From Rosettibacter sp964572725 (lineage in GTDB: Bacteria > Bacteroidota > Ignavibacteria > Ignavibacteriales > Melioribacteraceae): 64,000 nt of DNA. The stretch is taken from the NCBI GenBank assembly GCA_964572725.1, contig CAZNFW010000012.1, forward strand, positions 1 through 64,000, in the 5' to 3' direction. Position 1 is the first letter of the stretch; the number at the start of each line of letters is the position of its first letter. Shown here in pieces: positions 7,275-16,716 of the stretch. Position numbers and translations under genes: made by a program. The notes under the pieces are model-generated. The model did not search any database. It saw only the letters and a program-made list of their open reading frames with translations, and had not been told where the DNA came from.

Positions 7275-10200
7275 TTATCCCCCATCGAGTGATGAATGAG
7301 TTAATTCATATCCTAATAATTCATTAACTTTTTCAAGAGCAACTTTAGCAGAATTATTCGAAGGATTATTTTTAACGGCCCATTCGAACATAACTTTTGC
7401 AGCTTCAAATTGTTCTGTTGCCAAAAAAATTTGTCCCAGCCCATAGCAAGCAGATGAAGAATTTGGATTGGCAATAAGTTCTTTTTCAAAATATTCTCTT
7501 GCTTTATCGATATTATTATCTGCTAAGAAAATATTGCCTGCTAAGTTCAGTAATTCATCGTATTTAATAATTTCATCATTGCCTGCTAAAGAATGTTCAA
7601 TAGCATTCTCTATTGAATGCTGAGCAAGTTTTAATTCGTTATCAGCTAAATGAATTTTAGTTCTTTCAAAATATTGTTTAAATAAATTTTTATCGATTGG
7701 ATAATAGATTTGACGTTGTCGAATAGTTTTATTTTGTAGCCAGATTTCATCTGGTGTAGCACCCCATTTATCGACGAATATTTGTCTGTTAGTTTCAAGT
7801 CTTTTTTTATAAGCCTCGGTTCCATTAGCTTTAAAGCTTTTTGAGCCAAAGTGATGAATAAAAACATCTTTTGCAATGACAGTTTTATAGCCTGCTAATT
7901 GAGCACGCAGACAAAAATCATCGTCTTCATAATTTCCTGGGGAAAATCGTTCATCAAGCCCGCCGATTTTTTCAATTACTTCTTTTTTAATCAAAGTACA
8001 TAAAAATGCAATTCTTGGAAATTGAAATAAGTCTCCTTTTCTAAGTGTTCTAACTTTTTCTGCATATTGATACATTTCTTCAATTGAATTATATACAGCA
8101 TCTTTATCAATTTGTACTCCACTTACAATGTTACTAACAGGTCCAACAATTCCTACTCTTTTATCTGAATCTGCAATTTCAATAAACCTCGATGCCCATC
8201 CTTCGGTGAAAATAATATCGTTATTTGCTACAACTATAAATTCAGCAGATGATTCTTTTAGTCCTTGATTTACTGCAGTTGGGAAACCAACATTTACAGA
8301 ATTTCTAATTATCTTTATTCTATCATCTTCATTTTCCAAATTTGTAAGATAATCACTTGTAGAATCGTTGCTGTTATTATCAATAATTACAAGTTCTGCA
8401 AGTTGCGGTGTAGTTCTTATTAAAGATTCAATACACATTTTTGTATAATCAACATTATTGTAAACAGGAATTATTACAGAAACACTCTTTCCAAACAAAT
8501 ATCCTTCAGAATTATTCTTCTCTATTTCAGTAAGATTATTATACGACATAATTTCATTAAATAACTGTTCTACATTATTTTTGGGGAAGGAATATCCTAA
8601 CAAATTTTGGTAGGCATTGATAAGAGCATTCAAGGAATTGTATTCATTAAATTCGAGCGATGTTCTATAAGCATTTCGAAGAATAGGTTTAAGATTTATT
8701 CTATTATTCAAAATATCTAATATGTATTTAATAAAATTTTCATTGTCATTATACTTAACTATAAATGAGTTTTTTTCATGAACACAAAAGCTTTCAGCAC
8801 CCATATTATTTGTAGTAATTACAGGTACACCAGAAGCCATAGCCTCTAATAACGGCATCGAAAATCCTTCATACCACGAAGTACAAACAACAACACTTGA
8901 GTGTCTAATTACTTCTGCTATCTTTTCACTGCTTAACTTTTCTTTAATTTCAACAATACAGTCTAATTCTTTACTTAACTCCTCTTGTATTTTATTAATA
9001 TTCTCGGTTCTATAACCAATTACTATATTTAATTTCAAGTTCTGTATCCTGTATTTTGATTTTTGGATAGCAACAATAGCAGAAGCTAAAAACTCAAACC
9101 CTTTAAGAGGATGAAAAGGATTGCCTATAAACAAAATCGTATTTGTATTATTATTTACTGTGCTTAGCTTAAAAATTTTATGATTAACGCTGTTGGGAAC
9201 ATATTCAGAAATGCGATTAAACTTTTCCTTAAACAAATTAACAAGGTGTGTCGATACAGTAATATTTTTAACAGGTATTGCATGAAGCATTGTTAGTATG
9301 TGCTTATCACTTCTTAGTTCTTCATATGTTCTTCCGTAATGATAACCTTCGTATCCTTGACACAAATGAACTACTTTTGATAAAGGCAGTTTATTTAATA
9401 TGCCTGGCAAATCGAAAATGCTAAAGACAACGAATAAATTAATACCAGCAGTATCAATTTCTTCTATACTATTAATTTTAATATACTTTAATTTCAGTTT
9501 AATCCAATCTGGTTTTGGCGAGAAAGAATAAATTGTAACATCTACACCTAATCTAATTAACCAATCGATATGTTTAAAAAATATTTTCGTTCCACCACCA
9601 ACTACCGACGCGTCTTTAATGAAAAATGCTATATGTGGAACATTTTCGATAGTAACAACTTCATCATTTGTTTTGAATTTATTGAAAGCAATAATATCTT
9701 CAGCAAAATTTTTATCGCTAAATTCGAAAGTTAATTTACATGCTGGACAAATGAATTTTGAAGTTGTGTGGGTTGATATCATTTCATATTCTATTGTTAC
9801 ATTAAAATTGTTTTTGCATTCAGGGCAGTGTACTTCTAATCTATGTCTAATTGAATTCAAATTTAACTCAAGTGGTTCAACATGCCATTTATTGATGTCT
9901 TTTATATTAAGAATACAATATTTTTCTTTAGATTCTATGGATAGTAATAACGGCTTATAGATTTTGTCTTGATTGTTCAGCTGCTTAGTAATTCTCATTA
10001 AATAAGTTTCTATCGCAGCAGCGTATTTTTGGTTGCCTATTTTAATCAAATATTTAACATATTCAGATGCATCTTCAATAAAATCATGTTTATTGTATGA
10101 AACTTTTTTTCTATTTAAAAACAGTTTCAAAATATTTTTTACTTCTTCATCAAGAGGTTTTGACAAATAATCTTTAACAATAATTTCGAGGAAATCATAA

Positions 10201-11897
10201 GCTTTTTTTCGAATGTTAGGCTGCAGACAATTATTTACCCATTCCAATGTTTTTTCTGCTAAAGCTGGAGTAAATCCACAACGATACAAGAAAGCATTTT
10301 TTTTGGTTAAAACGTATACAATCTCATTTAAAGCAGAAAATATTTTATTGGGATTATTAAAATCGGTAAATGGGAAAAGCGCATTAAAAGGCTTTTCATT
10401 TAAAAATTTTATTAATGAATAAGTGGAATCAAAAACACCGCCTTCTAAAAACGAATTTGTGGTTTGTCCTTTATGAATTCTTGTAACACAAGTTCTTTCA
10501 TTAATAAAATGGCTTTTATACTTGGAAGAAATTCGCAGCCACATATCAAAATCTTGCCCTTGTCGTAATGTTTCATCAAATAAACCGACGTCATCAAAAA
10601 CACTTTTATGAACAGCTATTGCATTGCCATGAATATAATTTGCCCAGAAGAAATGAAGTACTTGAAATTCAGTTGGAGGAATTTGGAGCCATAATCCAGG
10701 TGCTATTTTTTGTTTTGTTTCATCAAGTAATAAATACCAATGTGAGTGGAAAAATTTAATATCTGGATTTTCTTTAATTGCATTAAAATGGATTTCTAAT
10801 TTGTTAGGTTCAAATAAGTCATCCGAAGATAGCCAGCAAATCCATTCACCTTTTGCGTTATTAATTCCCACATTTAAAGCGGAGGCAACGCCGCCGTTTT
10901 GTTTATGAAAACATTTTATACGAGAATCTTTTTTTGAATAATCTTCTAAAATTATAGCGGTATTATCAGTACTACCATCATTAACTACAATAGCTTCCCA
11001 ATTTTTAAAAGTCTGATTAATCAAGCTGTCTAAAGCTTCGTTTAACAAATTAGCTTGATTATAAGTTGGAATTAAAACAGAAAAGAATGGTTTTTCCTGA
11101 CTAAGATTTACAGACGGCAATGTTGGTTCGGAGAATTTATGAGTATCTATTTCATCCATTTCCCCTTCTTTTAAGTGGTAAACTATAGAGTCTAAAGACG
11201 TAATATGTTTAACACCAAGTTTAGCTAATTTATTAAAGAAATATTCATCTCCATAAAAAGCAACATCATCAAAATTTCTTCCTGCTATATTACCTTCTGG
11301 ATATAATCCGGCTTTTATAGCAACATCTTTATAAAATAAACAAGGCATGTAAGCTCCGCCTTGTTTGATACCTGTAATCCTTACTTTATTTGCAAATAAA
11401 AGAAATTCTTCTTTTTTGAAATTATCGGGATGATTACCAAATTCACCATGGTATGCACCAGGAAAGACCCCATGTTTAGGATGTTTCCTTTCTACTAATT
11501 GAGAACAGACAATAGTATTTGGGGTGCTAAATTTTAAGAGGTTTTCCAACCAATCAGGCGAAAAATAATTATCACTATTTACAAGTACTACTAATTCACC
11601 TTGAGATCTTCGTATAGCTTCGTTCCACCCACGGTATACTCTATGAATATACTCTGGTTTTGCATACCCCATCTTAAATAATTCTTCTTCTGTTCTCCTC
11701 GGATTAATATTAATATAGTATTTATATCCCTTAGCTGTTAAATAATCAATAAGATCTCCCTCGGGGTCATTTGCTATAAAAAAGAATTCTGCATTACCTC
11801 TCTGAATCATCGGGGTAAACTCATGGACAGAATCATAAACCCAATCAGCAAATTTTTTCGATTTATAAATCAACGAAACAATTGATATTTTTACCAT
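7275..11897 (-). CDS. Giant multidomain glycosyltransferase (GT2, GT2, GT4-like, GT2, TPR)
   Basis: 1540 residues with several catalytic units in one chain. Residues 1-260 are a family 2-like domain (ISIVSLIYKSKKFADWV, LVVLVNSDNYFSPDWL). Residues about 268-500 are a second GT2 (SVLIPTYNQANLLNEAL, VVNDGSTDNTA). Near 688-719 two CPxC pairs (CPEC, CPAC) form a probable zinc ribbon. Residues about 754-1100 are a GT-B, family 4-like domain (NPFHPLKGFEFL, SWYEGFSMPLLEAMASGVPV). Residues about 1136-1400 are a third GT2 (SVSVIIPVYNNVDYTKMC). The last 110 residues are TPR. It overlaps the upstream glycosyltransferase gene by 7 bp. It could build several sugars of one chain on a protein or lipid carrier. 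No signal peptide or membrane helix is evident. Confidence 0.85.
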   Translation of the reverse strand: MVKISIVSLIYKSKKFADWVYDSVHEFTPMIQRGNAEFFFIANDPEGDLIDYLTAKGYKYYININPRRTEEELFKMGYAKPEYIHRVYRGWNEAIRRSQGELVVLVNSDNYFSPDWLENLLKFSTPNTIVCSQLVERKHPKHGVFPGAYHGEFGNHPDNFKKEEFLLFANKVRITGIKQGGAYMPCLFYKDVAIKAGLYPEGNIAGRNFDDVAFYGDEYFFNKLAKLGVKHITSLDSIVYHLKEGEMDEIDTHKFSEPTLPSVNLSQEKPFFSVLIPTYNQANLLNEALDSLINQTFKNWEAIVVNDGSTDNTAIILEDYSKKDSRIKCFHKQNGGVASALNVGINNAKGEWICWLSSDDLFEPNKLEIHFNAIKENPDIKFFHSHWYLLLDETKQKIAPGLWLQIPPTEFQVLHFFWANYIHGNAIAVHKSVFDDVGLFDETLRQGQDFDMWLRISSKYKSHFINERTCVTRIHKGQTTNSFLEGGVFDSTYSLIKFLNEKPFNALFPFTDFNNPNKIFSALNEIVYVLTKKNAFLYRCGFTPALAEKTLEWVNNCLQPNIRKKAYDFLEIIVKDYLSKPLDEEVKNILKLFLNRKKVSYNKHDFIEDASEYVKYLIKIGNQKYAAAIETYLMRITKQLNNQDKIYKPLLLSIESKEKYCILNIKDINKWHVEPLELNLNSIRHRLEVHCPECKNNFNVTIEYEMISTHTTSKFICPACKLTFEFSDKNFAEDIIAFNKFKTNDEVVTIENVPHIAFFIKDASVVGGGTKIFFKHIDWLIRLGVDVTIYSFSPKPDWIKLKLKYIKINSIEEIDTAGINLFVVFSIFDLPGILNKLPLSKVVHLCQGYEGYHYGRTYEELRSDKHILTMLHAIPVKNITVSTHLVNLFKEKFNRISEYVPNSVNHKIFKLSTVNNNTNTILFIGNPFHPLKGFEFLASAIVAIQKSKYRIQNLKLNIVIGYRTENINKIQEELSKELDCIVEIKEKLSSEKIAEVIRHSSVVVCTSWYEGFSMPLLEAMASGVPVITTNNMGAESFCVHEKNSFIVKYNDNENFIKYILDILNNRINLKPILRNAYRTSLEFNEYNSLNALINAYQNLLGYSFPKNNVEQLFNEIMSYNNLTEIEKNNSEGYLFGKSVSVIIPVYNNVDYTKMCIESLIRTTPQLAELVIIDNNSNDSTSDYLTNLENEDDRIKIIRNSVNVGFPTAVNQGLKESSAEFIVVANNDIIFTEGWASRFIEIADSDKRVGIVGPVSNIVSGVQIDKDAVYNSIEEMYQYAEKVRTLRKGDLFQFPRIAFLCTLIKKEVIEKIGGLDERFSPGNYEDDDFCLRAQLAGYKTVIAKDVFIHHFGSKSFKANGTEAYKKRLETNRQIFVDKWGATPDEIWLQNKTIRQRQIYYPIDKNLFKQYFERTKIHLADNELKLAQHSIENAIEHSLAGNDEIIKYDELLNLAGNIFLADNNIDKAREYFEKELIANPNSSSACYGLGQIFLATEQFEAAKVMFEWAVKNNPSNNSAKVALEKVNELLGYELTHSSLDGG

Positions 11898-12727
11898 TGA
11901 ATACCTCTATCATTGAAATATTTTTGCCATGTCATTTTAACGCTTTTTCTATCCCATCCAATTCTAAAAATATCATCTCGTGGATTTTGAGATGGAACAA
12001 AATCTTTCTCGATACCATCCAAAATAACTATTGGAAGATTACATGCCATTGCTTCCCATTCAATCATATAAAAAGGTCGAAGCATACCACAGCTTAAATA
12101 AAAATCTGCAGCATTCATTAGCTCTGCAAGCTGTTGTTGAGGAATTTTTACAAAATTACTTGCTCCATTCAAGAATGATGCTTCGGAATGTTGTTTCCAT
12201 ACAATTATCCAATAAATATCACTGTTTTCTTGAGCATATTTCTTTAATCTTTCAAATCCTTTCATTGGATGAGTTGTTCCGCCCCAAATGCCAATTTTTT
12301 TATCGAGCGGAAGATTGTATTTATTACGCAAAGCAATTTTATCTCCCATGGGTTTAAATAAATCTGTATCAACCCCTATTGGGATAACATCAACTGTTCC
12401 AAATTCTTCATAATATTTTTTAGCAAGCGGAGTAGCAACTACTCTGTAAGTAGAATATTTTGCGCAATTATTAATCTTATTTATCTTTTCATCCCATTCA
12501 TTAGAATTGAATACAATCTTCATTTCAGGTATCAATTCCCATAGTAATGCAATACTTTTGGAGGGATAAACATTCAGAGGACCTAATGTTGAATATCGTA
12601 ATACAACATCATTAGGATACATTACCTGAGGGATAGCAAAAGCACTATATGGGAATTCCCTCTTGAACCATGTCCAAAAGGTATCTTCTCCCAGACCACT
12701 TATAACTTCTGCATTTAAAAAAATCAT
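11891..12727 (-). CDS. Glycosyltransferase, GT4-like
   Basis: 278 residues. The C-terminal half has the GT-B donor-site features of family 4: GIWGGTTHPMKGFERL (about 145-160) and an E-x7-E type motif around MIEWEAMACNLPIVILDG. The N-terminal half (NAEVISGLGEDTFWTWF) is short for the family (usually 350 or more residues), so the acceptor domain is reduced or divergent. It overlaps the methyltransferase gene by 4 bp and the next glycosyltransferase by 7 bp, which shows tight co-translation. Donor and acceptor cannot be told from the sequence. A role in flagellin or surface glycan synthesis fits its operon. Confidence 0.75.
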   Translation of the reverse strand: MIFLNAEVISGLGEDTFWTWFKREFPYSAFAIPQVMYPNDVVLRYSTLGPLNVYPSKSIALLWELIPEMKIVFNSNEWDEKINKINNCAKYSTYRVVATPLAKKYYEEFGTVDVIPIGVDTDLFKPMGDKIALRNKYNLPLDKKIGIWGGTTHPMKGFERLKKYAQENSDIYWIIVWKQHSEASFLNGASNFVKIPQQQLAELMNAADFYLSCGMLRPFYMIEWEAMACNLPIVILDGIEKDFVPSQNPRDDIFRIGWDRKSVKMTWQKYFNDRGIQW

Positions 12728-13167
12728 TTTTCTACCTCATCCTTTTGTAGTATTATATGCAATGAGGGATACTTCTGTGGTAGAATTTCTCTTTTTATTA
12801 ATTTCCAGGTAGTCCCACGTCTATAGTAATATTGTGAACTCCTATCAAGAAATACATTAAAACTATTCTCATTAAAAAATATCCTATGAGTTGGGTCATC
12901 GGTAATACCCATAGGAACAATTATATCAAAAATCCCCATAGGTTTTAAAACTCGCCATACCTCTTCTATTAGAAATAAAAAATCATGGGGATCTAGATGT
13001 TCTAAAAAATGATAAGCTCTTACTTCATCGACAATATTAGAAGAATATGGTAGTCCTCTTATAACATCTCTTACCACATCAGGTTTTACTGATTCGTCTT
13101 TGTCAATATTAATGTATCCTTTCTCTGGATAAATACCACAACCAAGATTTAGTTTCAGTATTTCCAT
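12724..13167 (-). CDS. Class I SAM-dependent methyltransferase
   Basis: 147 residues. Motif I is LNLGCGIYPEKGYINIDKDE (about residues 6-25), the SAM-binding glycine loop with the acidic residue at the end of strand 2. HFLEHLDPHDFLFLIEEVWR and VLKPMGIFDIIVP match motifs post-I to III. The protein is smaller than most such enzymes, so the acceptor-binding part is minimal. Within a sugar/glycosyltransferase operon it may methylate a sugar. It overlaps the following glycosyltransferase by 4 bp. The start has no clear ribosome binding site and lies after a 130-bp gap, the only sizeable gap in this operon. Confidence 0.8.
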   Translation of the reverse strand: MEILKLNLGCGIYPEKGYINIDKDESVKPDVVRDVIRGLPYSSNIVDEVRAYHFLEHLDPHDFLFLIEEVWRVLKPMGIFDIIVPMGITDDPTHRIFFNENSFNVFLDRSSQYYYRRGTTWKLIKREILPQKYPSLHIILQKDEVEK

Positions 13168-13297
13168 TTTTTTATTCCATAGAAAAATTGTAATAAATCT
13201 AACTCTACTTTATTTTTTCTTCATAATTTTATCTAAAATTTATTTGTGCCAATTGTAATAATTCTTTCATATTTAATAATTCGATCAAATATTTTTA

Positions 13298-14116
13298 TCA
13301 TACCTCAACACTCTGGAAAAAAACTTTCATTTCTCGCACTTGTTGTTCTAAAAGTTTTACACTGAGTTTAAATGATAAATCATAAATTGATGATAAACTT
13401 CTATCAATCGATTCTTTTGCTTCGACTGGATTTATCTTCAACTTCAAATCATAAACTTCATTGAATATATTCAGCAGTTCGTATTTACTAACTGTATTCG
13501 GTGAATAAATATGAAAGATTCCTTTTTGGTATAAATTATTTGTTAAAATTTTTTCAATAATTTCTGCAAGGTAAAGTGTGGTAACACCATTCCATAAATG
13601 ATTAATAAATCCGTTTACTTCTTTACCAGCTTGACTTTTAGCCCACTCAAGAAGTGACCGACTGTTACCATTTTCTTCACCAATAATTGATGTACGTATT
13701 ACCATACAATCATTTGTTTCACCAGCATTTTTACTTAAACCATACAAGTCCTCTGCATCAAAATAATCTTCTTCGGTGTACTTACCTTTTTTACCAGAAT
13801 AAACACAATCTGTTGTTATATGAAAACATTTGATATTTCTTTTATTGCAAGCTTTGGCAAGGTTGCGCGGGAAAAGTGAATTTATTTTTAAAACATTTTC
13901 AATTGTGTTTTTAGAAATTGTTGGTTTAATTACTCCAGCACAATTTATAACTGCATCTATTCCATTCAAATATATTTCTAGTTTCTCGATAGGATCAAAA
14001 GCAATATCATATTCGCTTCTTGATAATTCAACCACATGATATCCGCGATATCTAAAATACGAACTTACAGCATAGCCCAGCATTCCAGTCGAACCAATTA
14101 TTAGTATTTTTTCCAT
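13298..14116 (-). CDS. RmlD-like sugar nucleotide reductase (SDR family)
   Basis: 272 residues of extended short-chain dehydrogenase type. IIGSTGMLGYAVSSYF (residues 6-21) is the NAD(P)-binding GxxGxxG. ITTDCVYSGKKGKYTEED with YGLSKNAGE gives the catalytic Ser/Thr and YxxxK. The pattern follows dTDP-4-dehydrorhamnose reductase (RmlD), which reduces a 4-keto sugar on a nucleotide. Together with the cupin and epimerase genes upstream it could make an activated deoxy sugar. No complete rmlABCD set is present, so the product sugar is not known. It follows the cupin gene by 2 bp. Confidence 0.82.
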   Translation of the reverse strand: MEKILIIGSTGMLGYAVSSYFRYRGYHVVELSRSEYDIAFDPIEKLEIYLNGIDAVINCAGVIKPTISKNTIENVLKINSLFPRNLAKACNKRNIKCFHITTDCVYSGKKGKYTEEDYFDAEDLYGLSKNAGETNDCMVIRTSIIGEENGNSRSLLEWAKSQAGKEVNGFINHLWNGVTTLYLAEIIEKILTNNLYQKGIFHIYSPNTVSKYELLNIFNEVYDLKLKINPVEAKESIDRSLSSIYDLSFKLSVKLLEQQVREMKVFFQSVEV

Positions 14117-14118
14117 TA

Positions 14119-14568
14119 TTACCTCTCTTCAATTTTCCAAGGGTCCCAATATCGGGATTCATAGCGATAATCGTCATTAAGACTTTCATTCAATTCAGAA
14201 GTTGAAAAAAATATAAGCTTTGTATCATCAGTAAGTGACATAAAACCATTAGCAAAACCTGGTGGAACAAATAATACAGCAGGAGATTTATCAGATAATA
14301 CAAACCGATAAACTTTGCTATCTTTGGAAGGATTATCCCAGTTATCAATTTGAACTGCACCAATAAGAGCTGAACCCTTAATTGCCATTATATATTTTGC
14401 CTCGTTCTTATGAGCATGCCAGGCTCGGACAAATCCTTGTCGATGATTTTCTACAGTATAAAATCTTTTGACACCTACGAAATTAAAATCATTAACAAAA
14501 CTAACTGCTCCTCTGTCATCTACTACTAATCCGCCTTTTATTAATTCGGGTTTAATATCAATGTTCAT
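14119..14568 (-). CDS. RmlC-like cupin, sugar epimerase or isomerase
   Basis: 149 residues with a single cupin/RmlC-like barrel: VRAWHAHKNEAKYIMAIKGS contains the His residues of the active site, and FVPPGFANGFMSLTDDTKLIFFS is the characteristic second half. This resembles dTDP-4-dehydrorhamnose 3,5-epimerase relatives and the FdtA/WxcM-type 3,4-ketoisomerases. The short length and the ending YESRYWDPWKIEER favour the RmlC-like group. The exact reaction cannot be fixed from sequence alone. It overlaps the epimerase gene by 4 bp. Confidence 0.78.
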   Translation of the reverse strand: MNIDIKPELIKGGLVVDDRGAVSFVNDFNFVGVKRFYTVENHRQGFVRAWHAHKNEAKYIMAIKGSALIGAVQIDNWDNPSKDSKVYRFVLSDKSPAVLFVPPGFANGFMSLTDDTKLIFFSTSELNESLNDDYRYESRYWDPWKIEER

Positions 14569-15539
14569 GCAGCTTCTACCTCTTTAAATTTTTGGCTCAT
14601 TAGTTCATCATAATGCTCTTTTAAATATGCTTGGTTAGAATAACGTGGACTTTTAAGATCTTTTATTCTTTTGGATTCCACTAAGTATTTTAATTCTTCA
14701 ATCCCTTCATCGATAGAATGAATTGACTTAAAGCCAAAAGTATCTTTAGCTTTTTGAGATGATACTCGATAATTGCGGGTATCCTGAAAAGGCATATCAG
14801 TATGTTCAATAATTAAATCAGGAAAGTGCATTCGAACTTGATATGCTAAATCCATTATACGAACATTCTGCCGGGCTAAATTAAATATCCCTCTGTGCTC
14901 GGTTTCAATATTCATTTTTACAGCACGAGCTACATCCTTAACATGCAGCAAAGGACGAAATTGGTCGCCTCCAAAAACATTAATCTGCCCCTCTACATAT
15001 GCTCGTACTGTTAAAATATTCACTACTAAATCTAGTCGTATTCTTGAATAAAGGTCTCCAACACCAAATAAAGTACCGAGACGGAATATTATTGCGTTTT
15101 TATGTTTTAAGAATTTTTCTGCATTTAGTTTTGTTTCTGCATAAAGAGATAAAGGATTAGTCGGTGAATTTTCATCTAGTTCTTTATCCTGTGCACCATA
15201 GACAGAGCAAGTAGACATAAAAACAATTCTGCCGTCATAATTATCTGCCAACCAGGAAACAGAATCCTGATTTATCGATTTAGTTAATTTAGGATTTAAC
15301 TGGCAAGCTCCGTCCCCCACAATAGCAGCAAGCCAAACAACAGCATCTGCCCATTTGAGCTGCGGCTTTAGTTTAGATGTATCTCGAACATCTCCATAAA
15401 CAAAATCGACAGGTTTCCGAAATGAATCTTCGTATAATAAAGCATCATATACTCTCACATTATAATTTGATTCTAATAATAAATCTGTTATAGCCCCTCC
15501 TACATAACCAGCACCGCCTACTACCAGAACATTTTTCAT
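14565..15539 (-). CDS. NAD-dependent sugar epimerase/dehydratase
   Basis: 324 residues, extended SDR. GGAGYVGGAITDLLLES at residues 8-24 is the NAD-binding loop; STCSVYG and YAETKLNAEKF give the catalytic Ser and YxxxK. The C-terminal half, with RPLLHVKDVARAV, binds the nucleotide sugar. The family includes UDP-glucose 4-epimerase and related dehydratases, so the substrate is uncertain. It overlaps the UDP-GlcNAc 2-epimerase gene by 4 bp and the cupin gene by 4 bp, so the three are made together. Confidence 0.82.
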   Translation of the reverse strand: MKNVLVVGGAGYVGGAITDLLLESNYNVRVYDALLYEDSFRKPVDFVYGDVRDTSKLKPQLKWADAVVWLAAIVGDGACQLNPKLTKSINQDSVSWLADNYDGRIVFMSTCSVYGAQDKELDENSPTNPLSLYAETKLNAEKFLKHKNAIIFRLGTLFGVGDLYSRIRLDLVVNILTVRAYVEGQINVFGGDQFRPLLHVKDVARAVKMNIETEHRGIFNLARQNVRIMDLAYQVRMHFPDLIIEHTDMPFQDTRNYRVSSQKAKDTFGFKSIHSIDEGIEELKYLVESKRIKDLKSPRYSNQAYLKEHYDELMSQKFKEVEAA

Positions 15540-16612
15540 TTTAGTTTCCTCTTTAAGATGTTAATAATTTTTTCAGATGTTTTGCCATCTCCAAGCCATT
15601 TGAGTTTTTCTTTTGAGATGGAATAAGACTCAAAAAACTTCATTGTATTTTTTACCATTTTATTCAAAGGTTCAGTCTCTCCTACTAAAATGCTATTCCC
15701 ATTTTCAACAGATTCAGGTCTTTCAGTATAATTTCTTGGGACCGCAACCGGGACACCTAACAAAGGACATTCTTCTTGACTTGTTCCAGAATCCGACACA
15801 ACTCCATAGGCATTGTATTGTAAATTCAAGTAATCAAGAAAGCCATAAGGACCTATCAGCTTAATATTCTTTTTATCTTCGAGCAATTTATATTTGTTAA
15901 TTAGTTTAACTGCTCTGTTAAATTTTACAAGTAGTACTTTTAGCCTAGTCTTCTTACCTAATAATTCAAGATAATTGAGTATATGGTTATATTGTTCGGG
16001 GCTTTTTAAGTTTTCGTTTCTATGTATATCGGCAACAATATAATCTTTCGACCTCTGACCAGTCGGCATATATTCCTTAACCACTTCCACAATTGTATTG
16101 CCTACCACATAAATTTGTTCTGGATTTTTGTTTTCTTTAATTAAACGTTCTTTATATAAAGGAGTGTAAACAAAAATAAGGTCAGAGACATAATCGCAAA
16201 TTACACGGTTCACTTCTTCAGGCATACGACGGTCGTAAGAACGCATACCACCTTCTATATGAGCAATTTTATATCCTTCTTTAAACAAAGGAGCACTAAC
16301 TAAAACTGAATTTGAATCCCCCAAAAACAAAATAATATCAGGTGATATTTTCTTTTTCTTTAATAATGTAATTACTTCTTTTGATAAATAAGATAATTGT
16401 TCATAATGAGTTTGGCTTCTCATCCCTGTTTGTAATACGTAATCAGGTTTACGTATTTTTAATTGATCAAAAAATATCTTGCTTAACTCATCATCATAAT
16501 GTTGACCTGTATGAATCATTATATGATTGAAATTATTATCAAGTTTTTCAAAGACCTTACTCATTCTAATAAAGTCTGGCCTAATTCCTGTAATTGTAAC
16601 AATACATTTCAT
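15536..16612 (-). CDS. wecB: UDP-N-acetylglucosamine 2-epimerase (non-hydrolysing type)
   Basis: 358 residues, the usual length. VTITGIRPDFIRMSKVFEKL corresponds to the family N-terminus (usually FGTRPE). GDSNSVLVSAPLF, HIEGGMRSYDRRMPEEVNRV and the SDSGTSQEECPLLGVPV region match the UDP-binding and catalytic segments. The enzyme interconverts UDP-GlcNAc and UDP-ManNAc in the cytoplasm and feeds aminosugar synthesis for glycans. It is the first gene of the sugar operon and lies 31 bp after a sigma-54 type -12 element. The symbol reflects the family; the physiological product is uncertain. Confidence 0.88.
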   Translation of the reverse strand: MKCIVTITGIRPDFIRMSKVFEKLDNNFNHIMIHTGQHYDDELSKIFFDQLKIRKPDYVLQTGMRSQTHYEQLSYLSKEVITLLKKKKISPDIILFLGDSNSVLVSAPLFKEGYKIAHIEGGMRSYDRRMPEEVNRVICDYVSDLIFVYTPLYKERLIKENKNPEQIYVVGNTIVEVVKEYMPTGQRSKDYIVADIHRNENLKSPEQYNHILNYLELLGKKTRLKVLLVKFNRAVKLINKYKLLEDKKNIKLIGPYGFLDYLNLQYNAYGVVSDSGTSQEECPLLGVPVAVPRNYTERPESVENGNSILVGETEPLNKMVKNTMKFFESYSISKEKLKWLGDGKTSEKIINILKRKLK

Positions 16613-16643
16613 ATAGAGTTTTTTGTTTTTTCCATAGAATGGG

Positions 16644-16658
16644 GCAAAAACTATACCA
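16644..16658 (-). promoter_or_regulatory. Sigma-54 promoter of the sugar/glycosyltransferase operon
   Basis: Minus strand TGGTATAGTTTTTGC has GG and GC separated by 10 bases, matching the -24/-12 consensus TGGCACG-N4-TTGC. The bases upstream (GATTTATCAA) are also shared with the promoter at 38621-38635. The expected start of transcription leaves a leader of about 20 nt before wecB. Confidence 0.82.
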
Positions 16659-16679
16659 TTGATAAATCAAGTATACATT

Positions 16680-16699
16680 AAAAAAACTTAGAATTAAGT
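16680..16699 (-). terminator. Weak terminator after orf610
   Basis: Minus strand ACTTA-ATTC-TAAGT (16699-16686) followed by a run of six Ts. The stem is only 5 bp and AT-rich, so this is a weak candidate. It lies about 40 bp after the stop of the 610-residue protein gene. Confidence 0.35.
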
Positions 16700-16716
16700 G
16701 ATTGATTTTGTATAAT

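Noticed and set aside
9712..9738. TAAA-N15-AGCGATAA match on the minus strand inside the giant glycosyltransferase gene
   Set aside because: No gene start lies within 2 kb downstream; taken as a chance match in AT-rich coding DNA.
13237..13251. TGGCACA (-24-like) on the minus strand before the methyltransferase gene
   Set aside because: The -12 position reads AATT instead of TTGN and no palindromic site is upstream.
13233..13301. A 22-codon frame in the 130-bp gap after the RmlD-like gene, start overlapping its stop (ATGA)
   Set aside because: Too short, no ribosome binding site of its own and no recognisable sequence; may be a remnant but cannot be supported.
15272..15298. TAAA-N15-ATCGATAA match inside the epimerase gene
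   Set aside because: About 700 bp before the next gene start and in the middle of a tightly coupled operon; no support for a promoter.
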